From: a virus | DNA: 49,539 nucleotides | Direction: 5' to 3' (one strand) | IMG/VR virus record: IMGVR_UViG_3300025326_000053 | Location: 1-49,539 of that record | Shown here: one piece after another, positions 45,503 to 49,539 of the stretch | How positions within the stretch are numbered: the first letter of the stretch is position 1 | Layout of the letters: every line of letters begins with the position of its first letter | Notes under the pieces: model-generated | Databases searched by the model: none | Seen by the model: the letters and a program-made list of their open reading frames with translations, nothing else | What the model was told of the DNA's origin: nothing | Program-made: the position numbers and the translations under genes

Positions 45503-46704
45503 GCGGTCAGGTCCAGTCTCGCGGAAATGCTTACCCATGTCACCGTGTAGGTGCCCACGCCCCAGGTCGTCATCGGGCGAACGGTAATCGCGCCACCGGG
45601 GGATGATGTATTGACATGATTCCATGTCCATGTCAGGTAGTTCGCATTATCTGGCACCGGGATCAGGTCGGTACTTGCTCCCGAGGTGCTTGCCCCGATG
45701 ACGCTGTACCCAAGCGCCAGGCTGGTCGTGGGGCCACCCGTGATCCTCATCGCAACCGAGACTTCAACGGTGTACTGGGTACTTGGGAGCAACCCGGAGA
45801 AACCAAGGTCGCCCACCGTAACCCCGTCTTGTGTGGGCTGCCGTGTCCCTGCTGTTGAAACCGTCTGGTTCGCCGCATAGGTTCCCCGGTCGGATTTCGG
45901 CCTGCGCTGTGAAAGCAGGAGGTCTACTTCGGCCTCAGTGTAGTACCGGGCATCAAGTGTTCCCGTGGTGATCTTGGCGATATTGACCGCGCCATCAGCG
46001 ATCATGTCTGTGTCGATATACCCGTTGCTGATTTGCACGTTCGCGGGCACACGCACGTCTGCAACCTTGTTGGATGCAATCGAGGACACGCCGGGATCAA
46101 CTGTGATGTTGGCAAGCGGGTGTTCCCAGATGCCACCAGTCGTTTGTGTCAGCGATGGCGCAACCGGGGATGCAGCAGGCGTGCCCTTCTTGACCACCAG
46201 CCGTGTTCGCCCCTCAACATCGGGACCACTCCCCGGCACCATCACTTCAATAACGACGGTATCAATCCGGGGTTGGGTATCCGGGGCATCAATCGTCAGC
46301 GATTCCTCCCCCGGTTGGTCGTACAGTACGCCCTTGACGAGATGCACGCCTGAGCGCACAAGCACAGCCATACCCGCGCCGCTCGAATACACACTGGATT
46401 CATTCAGGAAACCGGCGATATAGCCGTCACTCCACAGACCCCGAAAGTACAACGGCAGGTTGCCCACGTCCAGCGGGCCAGACATGCCAACGACCTTGGA
46501 CGATGAGATATGCACTTCATCGGCAATCGCCGCCCGGATATAATACGGACCCGGCGATCCGTTCAGCACGAGTTCATACATGCCGCCAACAGTGACAGCA
46601 GTAGAGATGAGCGAATCATCAACATGGCGGCGAATCGCTACCTCTGTCCCGTCAGGAACAGCGGACCCATCGTCTACCCGTCTGATATATCCCCTGATTA
46701 GCAT
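45499..46704 (-). CDS. Structural protein (tail or receptor-binding type)
   Basis: 401 residues from ATG 46704. The N-domain resembles a carboxypeptidase-regulatory beta-sandwich (IRGYIRRVDDGSAVPDGTEV, GGMYELVLNGSPGPYYIRA). The middle (~115-260) has a baseplate-like SGVHLVKGVLYDQPGEESLT and PRIDTVVIEVMVPGSG. The C-domain is a Thr/Gly-rich beta region (PTSLALGYSVIGASTSGAST, TYTVTWVSISARLDL). TEAEVDLLLSQR (~262-273) is a common linker before fibre tips. It is likely a host-contacting or tail-tip protein. Confidence 0.7.
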   Translation of the reverse strand: MLIRGYIRRVDDGSAVPDGTEVAIRRHVDDSLISTAVTVGGMYELVLNGSPGPYYIRAAIADEVHISSSKVVGMSGPLDVGNLPLYFRGLWSDGYIAGFLNESSVYSSGAGMAVLVRSGVHLVKGVLYDQPGEESLTIDAPDTQPRIDTVVIEVMVPGSGPDVEGRTRLVVKKGTPAASPVAPSLTQTTGGIWEHPLANITVDPGVSSIASNKVADVRVPANVQISNGYIDTDMIADGAVNIAKITTGTLDARYYTEAEVDLLLSQRRPKSDRGTYAANQTVSTAGTRQPTQDGVTVGDLGFSGLLPSTQYTVEVSVAMRITGGPTTSLALGYSVIGASTSGASTDLIPVPDNANYLTWTWNHVNTSSPGGAITVRPMTTWGVGTYTVTWVSISARLDLTA

Positions 46705-46771
46705 GGTATCTCACCGTCCTTTGTTTCTATTGTCGCGTTCACAGCGACACCGCTACTGTCATTTGTCCATC

Positions 46772-46828
46772 TGATAGAATACGAGAAAGCCCCCGCGTCA
46801 TAGCAGTGACCGGAGGCGCGGCACAACG
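46772..46828 (+). promoter_or_regulatory. Extended -10 and hairpin leader of an HNH gene
   Basis: TGA-TAGAAT (46772-46780) precedes GAAAGCCCCCGCGTCATAGC and AGTGACCGGAGGCGCGGCACA, which fold with GTCA/TGAC and GCC/GGC pairs. The sequence and shape match the leader at 37663-37703. Confidence 0.55.
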
Positions 46829-46849
46829 TTTATAGACTGGAGTAACGCT

Positions 46850-47428
46850 ATGCACCCTCAGTGTACTCGCCCCCACCATTTCACTCAAGAACAAGTAGAC
46901 AAGTTCTGGTCGCGTGTAGATCAGTCGGGCGGACCTGATGCCTGCTGGCCGTGGACAATGAGTTGCCACAAGTACGGATATGGGAAGATGCATTGGCTTG
47001 AACAATGCGGCGACCAATCGACGATTCATGTTTACGCCCATAGGGTTGCCCTCATCCTTTCTCTTGGTGTCCACATAGATAGCCTGCACGCACTCCACAA
47101 GTGCGGCAATCCCATGTGCTGCAATCCTGCACACTTATACGCTGGCACTCCCAAAGACAACATGAACGACACGATAGACATGGGCAGGCGCGGGCCAATG
47201 CTTCCACAGAAACGCGACCAGCCCGTAGAACCACCGCGCAAGTTCAGCGGTGAGGGCAATAGCCATAGTAGATTGACTGAGGACGATGTTCGTGAGATTC
47301 TACGACGATACGAACAGCGGGATACCACACTCGCAAGCCTCGCCGCCGAGTTCGGGGTAAGCCGCAATGCGATCTGGATGATTACAAGTGGCAGAAACTG
47401 GAAGCACATATCATTCCCCGATGATTGA
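46850..47428 (+). CDS. HNH endonuclease inserted in the structural arm
   Basis: 192 residues from ATG 46850, on the strand opposite to all its neighbours. The HNH_3-type core is LHKCGNPMCCNPAHLYAGT (82-100) followed by DN. The lead-in FWSRVDQSGGPDACWPWTMS matches the other HNH proteins here. The C-terminus has LTEDDVREILRRYEQRDTTL and ASLAAEFGVSRNAIW, an HTH reader. Its own promoter and leader, plus opposite orientation, mark it as a mobile homing-type insertion. Confidence 0.87.
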   Translation: MHPQCTRPHHFTQEQVDKFWSRVDQSGGPDACWPWTMSCHKYGYGKMHWLEQCGDQSTIHVYAHRVALILSLGVHIDSLHALHKCGNPMCCNPAHLYAGTPKDNMNDTIDMGRRGPMLPQKRDQPVEPPRKFSGEGNSHSRLTEDDVREILRRYEQRDTTLASLAAEFGVSRNAIWMITSGRNWKHISFPDD

Positions 47429-48031
47429 CTACTTGTATGCAGCCCTTGTCACTCTCATGGTAGTGCCGTCGTTTGCTGGATTCGGCTCAACCTCGCCGTT
47501 CAATGCCCGTTTGATAAGGATAATCGCCGCTTGATTCGTTGGGTCGAAAGCAAAATTGTAATCATACAAATCGACCACTCTCATGTACATAGATAGCCGC
47601 TCGCGCTGCAATGCATCGTGGGCTTGCTGATCTATCCCGGCGTACAAATGCCAATGCTCGGTAACGACCCGGAAGGCAATATCCATGTTAGATCGACTTC
47701 CTGAATACACAAGGAAATCGACCACGCTTCCCCCTACCATCCTTCGCCCCTCGTCCCATGCTTTTTGATATGTCCACATGCCGGGCATGCCGATGAAAGG
47801 TGGTTGTCGTGGGTCTTGCGGGTAGCCCATGACTTTGCTCATGGCATGAAATATTTGCCACTCTGTCTTGCTCGTGGTGCCACGCACAAACCCCGGTGGC
47901 GGCTCACTGGTCGGACCCTTGTAACCCTTATCCTTTGGCTCCCGGTACATGCGGGGACCCGTAGGAAGGGCAGGTGGTGTGCGTAATCGCGGTGGCCTAT
48001 ACAGGTCCCTATTGGTGCGTTCACGGTCCAC
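47429..48031 (-). CDS. Nuclease-like protein (possible PD-(D/E)XK fold) of the structural arm
   Basis: 200 residues from GTG 48031, with GAGGGAG upstream. After a Pro-rich N-terminus (~1-50) come SKTEWQIFHAMSKVMGYP, VVDFLVYSGSRSNMDIAFRV, RVVTEHWHLYAGIDQQAHD and RERLSMYMRVVDLYDYN. The run of a helix with an early Glu, VDFLV, then a strand and RVVDLYD at the end resembles PD-(D/E)XK nucleases, with E in VVTEH as a possible catalytic residue. This is a weak match by eye. A virion nuclease or DNA-end-processing role would be novel here. Confidence 0.5.
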   Translation of the reverse strand: MDRERTNRDLYRPPRLRTPPALPTGPRMYREPKDKGYKGPTSEPPPGFVRGTTSKTEWQIFHAMSKVMGYPQDPRQPPFIGMPGMWTYQKAWDEGRRMVGGSVVDFLVYSGSRSNMDIAFRVVTEHWHLYAGIDQQAHDALQRERLSMYMRVVDLYDYNFAFDPTNQAAIILIKRALNGEVEPNPANDGTTMRVTRAAYK

Positions 48032-49539
48032 TTGGCGGCTCCCTCAACTCATTCGCGGGGAGCACCATTTCGACAATCGAAAGCTGTTTCACAGAACGCG
48101 GGTCTACGCCTGTCTTTTCCGAGCCGGATACTTGCGCCACCCGGACACGGTAATGCCGGTCACGGTGGATGAACTCGCACAACTCGGTACTGTGAGCGAG
48201 GTCGTCGAGATGGTTGGCAATGTCGTTGACGCCCATGCCCATAAACGACACCTTCTTCAAGTCCACCTCAAACGTCCACGTGATAGTGGACAGCGGTATC
48301 TTGATGAACTTCACAAGGAAGGAACGCATCACCGGGGAATACTTGGGGTTGTCACTGGCAAAGTCCAGACGGAACCGGATACGCCGTGTCAGCAATCCGG
48401 CGCTGAATGTCGCATCGCCCTCAGTCTCAATCAGGTTGAACGGGAATATTGCCCGCCCAATCCGGTCCATCTTGCCCATCAGGTGCCAGCCCGGATCAGT
48501 ATCGCTCTGGTAGAACAAACTGATTTCGCCCGTAGGCGTGCCGTCGCTGAACACATCTTCGGTATTGATTTCGCAGTGGCCGTTCAACTTGTAGAACGCG
48601 ATCATATCCGCGTCAAACCATCCGGTCGTCAGCGACCCGCGTGGGGCAAAGTCAGCAACCCCGACCTGCATCCCTGCCTTGGGATTGTGGAACGTCACGG
48701 GCAAGTCCTGATAGTACATCTCGCCAGCATAGCCCCACCACAGCCGGTACTCACCATCTGCTTCCGATACATGTGCCCATGTGGGTAACCCGCTTACATC
48801 CGGGCTTGTCCAGACAGGATGCCAGCCATATCCGGTAAAGCGCAGGATAGTGGACCGTGCGTTCACCGTGGGGAATCCCGTCATATCGTCCTGGTACTGA
48901 CGGCGCACATGGTAGAACTCTTGCCCCTCGCTGACTACGACCTGCGCCCCCTCGATCACGGCAATCAGCCCGTTATACTCTGGCTCCAAATCAACCACGC
49001 GGCCACGCAGATCAGCCGGTAGCCCGTGCCGTCCGTCCGGCCCCATTGATGTGATGATGCCGCCGTTGTACCCGTGGATACCGAGGCCAACACTGACGTA
49101 CATGGATTCGCCACGCCATACGGTCGATGCCAAGCCCTGATCCGGGTGCCGGGGGAACTGCAAATGTGTTCGCACCAGCCGTGCAAGTCCCCGGTCATAC
49201 GCCCACACATCTCGATTGGTGATGATGTGAATCGTCGGGTCCTGCCGCTGGTCCATGAACACCACAAGGTTGCGGGGCACATGCCCGGATGGAAGGGCAA
49301 GGTTCGGGTCAGCCACTTCCCACGCCGTTGCCAGATACTTGATCCGCAGCACACCCTCATAGGTGAGCGCCACGATCTTGTTATCCCATACCACAAAGGC
49401 AATGATGTTCAGATCGGTATACGGGGTGATCGTGCCAAGATCGTTGACCGTGGCATACCCGCCAAGGCCAAGGGGTATCCACAAGAGATTGTTGTACTCT
49501 ACGGCCTTGTTCGTGGGCTCTGCTGCCAGTGTCCCGATT
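48021..49539 (-). CDS. Structural protein, C-terminal part (continues at the left end)
   Basis: This carries ~464 of 645 codons; the N-terminus is at 1-554. The whole frame through the contig junction is uninterrupted once bases 1-9 are ignored. Residues ~160-470 show repeated short beta blades with Trp and Asp-Gly turns (VVWDNKIVALTYEGVL, DVWAYDRGLARLVRTHLQFP, HGYNGGIITSMGPDGRHGLP), suggesting a beta-propeller. The C-terminal ~150 residues are a beta-sandwich-like region ending in SIVEMVLPANELREPPSG. Propeller proteins in this position may form part of the tail hub or bind glycans. The stop overlaps the next gene. Confidence 0.8.
   Translation of the reverse strand, partial: IGTLAAEPTNKAVEYNNLLWIPLGLGGYATVNDLGTITPYTDLNIIAFVVWDNKIVALTYEGVLRIKYLATAWEVADPNLALPSGHVPRNLVVFMDQRQDPTIHIITNRDVWAYDRGLARLVRTHLQFPRHPDQGLASTVWRGESMYVSVGLGIHGYNGGIITSMGPDGRHGLPADLRGRVVDLEPEYNGLIAVIEGAQVVVSEGQEFYHVRRQYQDDMTGFPTVNARSTILRFTGYGWHPVWTSPDVSGLPTWAHVSEADGEYRLWWGYAGEMYYQDLPVTFHNPKAGMQVGVADFAPRGSLTTGWFDADMIAFYKLNGHCEINTEDVFSDGTPTGEISLFYQSDTDPGWHLMGKMDRIGRAIFPFNLIETEGDATFSAGLLTRRIRFRLDFASDNPKYSPVMRSFLVKFIKIPLSTITWTFEVDLKKVSFMGMGVNDIANHLDDLAHSTELCEFIHRDRHYRVRVAQVSGSEKTGVDPRSVKQLSIVEMVLPANELREPPSGP
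49414..49539 (+). repeat. Terminal direct repeat, right copy (126 bp)
   Basis: Identical to 10-135. It lies inside the coding frame of the structural gene, which continues correctly from one copy into the other. Confidence 0.97.

Overview
This window is a complete or near-complete genome of a tailed dsDNA phage (Caudoviricetes), most likely a short-tailed, podovirus-like one. Bases 10-135 are repeated exactly at 49414-49539. The contig therefore closes into a circle of about 49,404 bp, and one structural gene runs across the contig ends. The genes support a podovirus-like plan: a large terminase, portal, scaffold, major capsid protein, a beta-helix tail spike, a virion lysin and a giant 2,564-residue internal virion protein. 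I see no tape measure, tail tube or sheath protein. There is no integrase, DNA polymerase or replicative helicase. The host cannot be named. A phage-encoded surface protein with an LPDTG motif and a Pro/Thr-rich stalk hints at a monoderm host, perhaps Actinomycetota- or Chloroflexota-like, but this is only inference.

Layout. From about 22.1 kb leftwards (minus strand) lie packaging and head genes: a MerR-like DNA-binding protein, two small proteins, terminase large subunit, portal, two small virion proteins, a transglycosylase/peptidase virion lysin, the giant protein, scaffold, major capsid protein, two small head proteins, the tail spike and a connector-like protein. Through the contig junction this continues (49.5 to 42.1 kb, minus strand) into a 645-residue structural protein, a nuclease-like protein, a second structural protein and a lysis module with an amidase endolysin and several small membrane proteins. 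From 22.1 to 42.1 kb the plus strand carries early and replication genes: many small unknown proteins, a Dam methyltransferase, a Cro-like HTH protein, a Bet/RecT annealing protein, SSB, a replication initiator, a DnaC-type helicase loader, a RusA-like resolvase and HNH endonucleases. The two arms are divergent at 22.1 kb and converge on a terminator at 42.1 kb.

Replication logic. An initiator with repeats inside its own gene is followed directly by an AAA+ helicase loader and no helicase. This is the lambda O/P logic: mark an origin and recruit the host DnaB. Bet and SSB supply strand annealing, and RusA resolves branches before packaging.

The least explained stretch is 23.1-25.5 kb. It holds a promoter-hairpin-terminator unit that looks like a small RNA gene, a 123-nt tRNA-Leu-like gene with encoded CCA but a rewired centre, three tandem TGTGA-N6-TCACA operators, about 0.7 kb of structured noncoding DNA and a small HTH gene that may be the small terminase. 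Between 26.1 and 27.2 kb the intergenic regions carry a repeated two-hairpin RNA element whose stems differ in sequence but stay paired.
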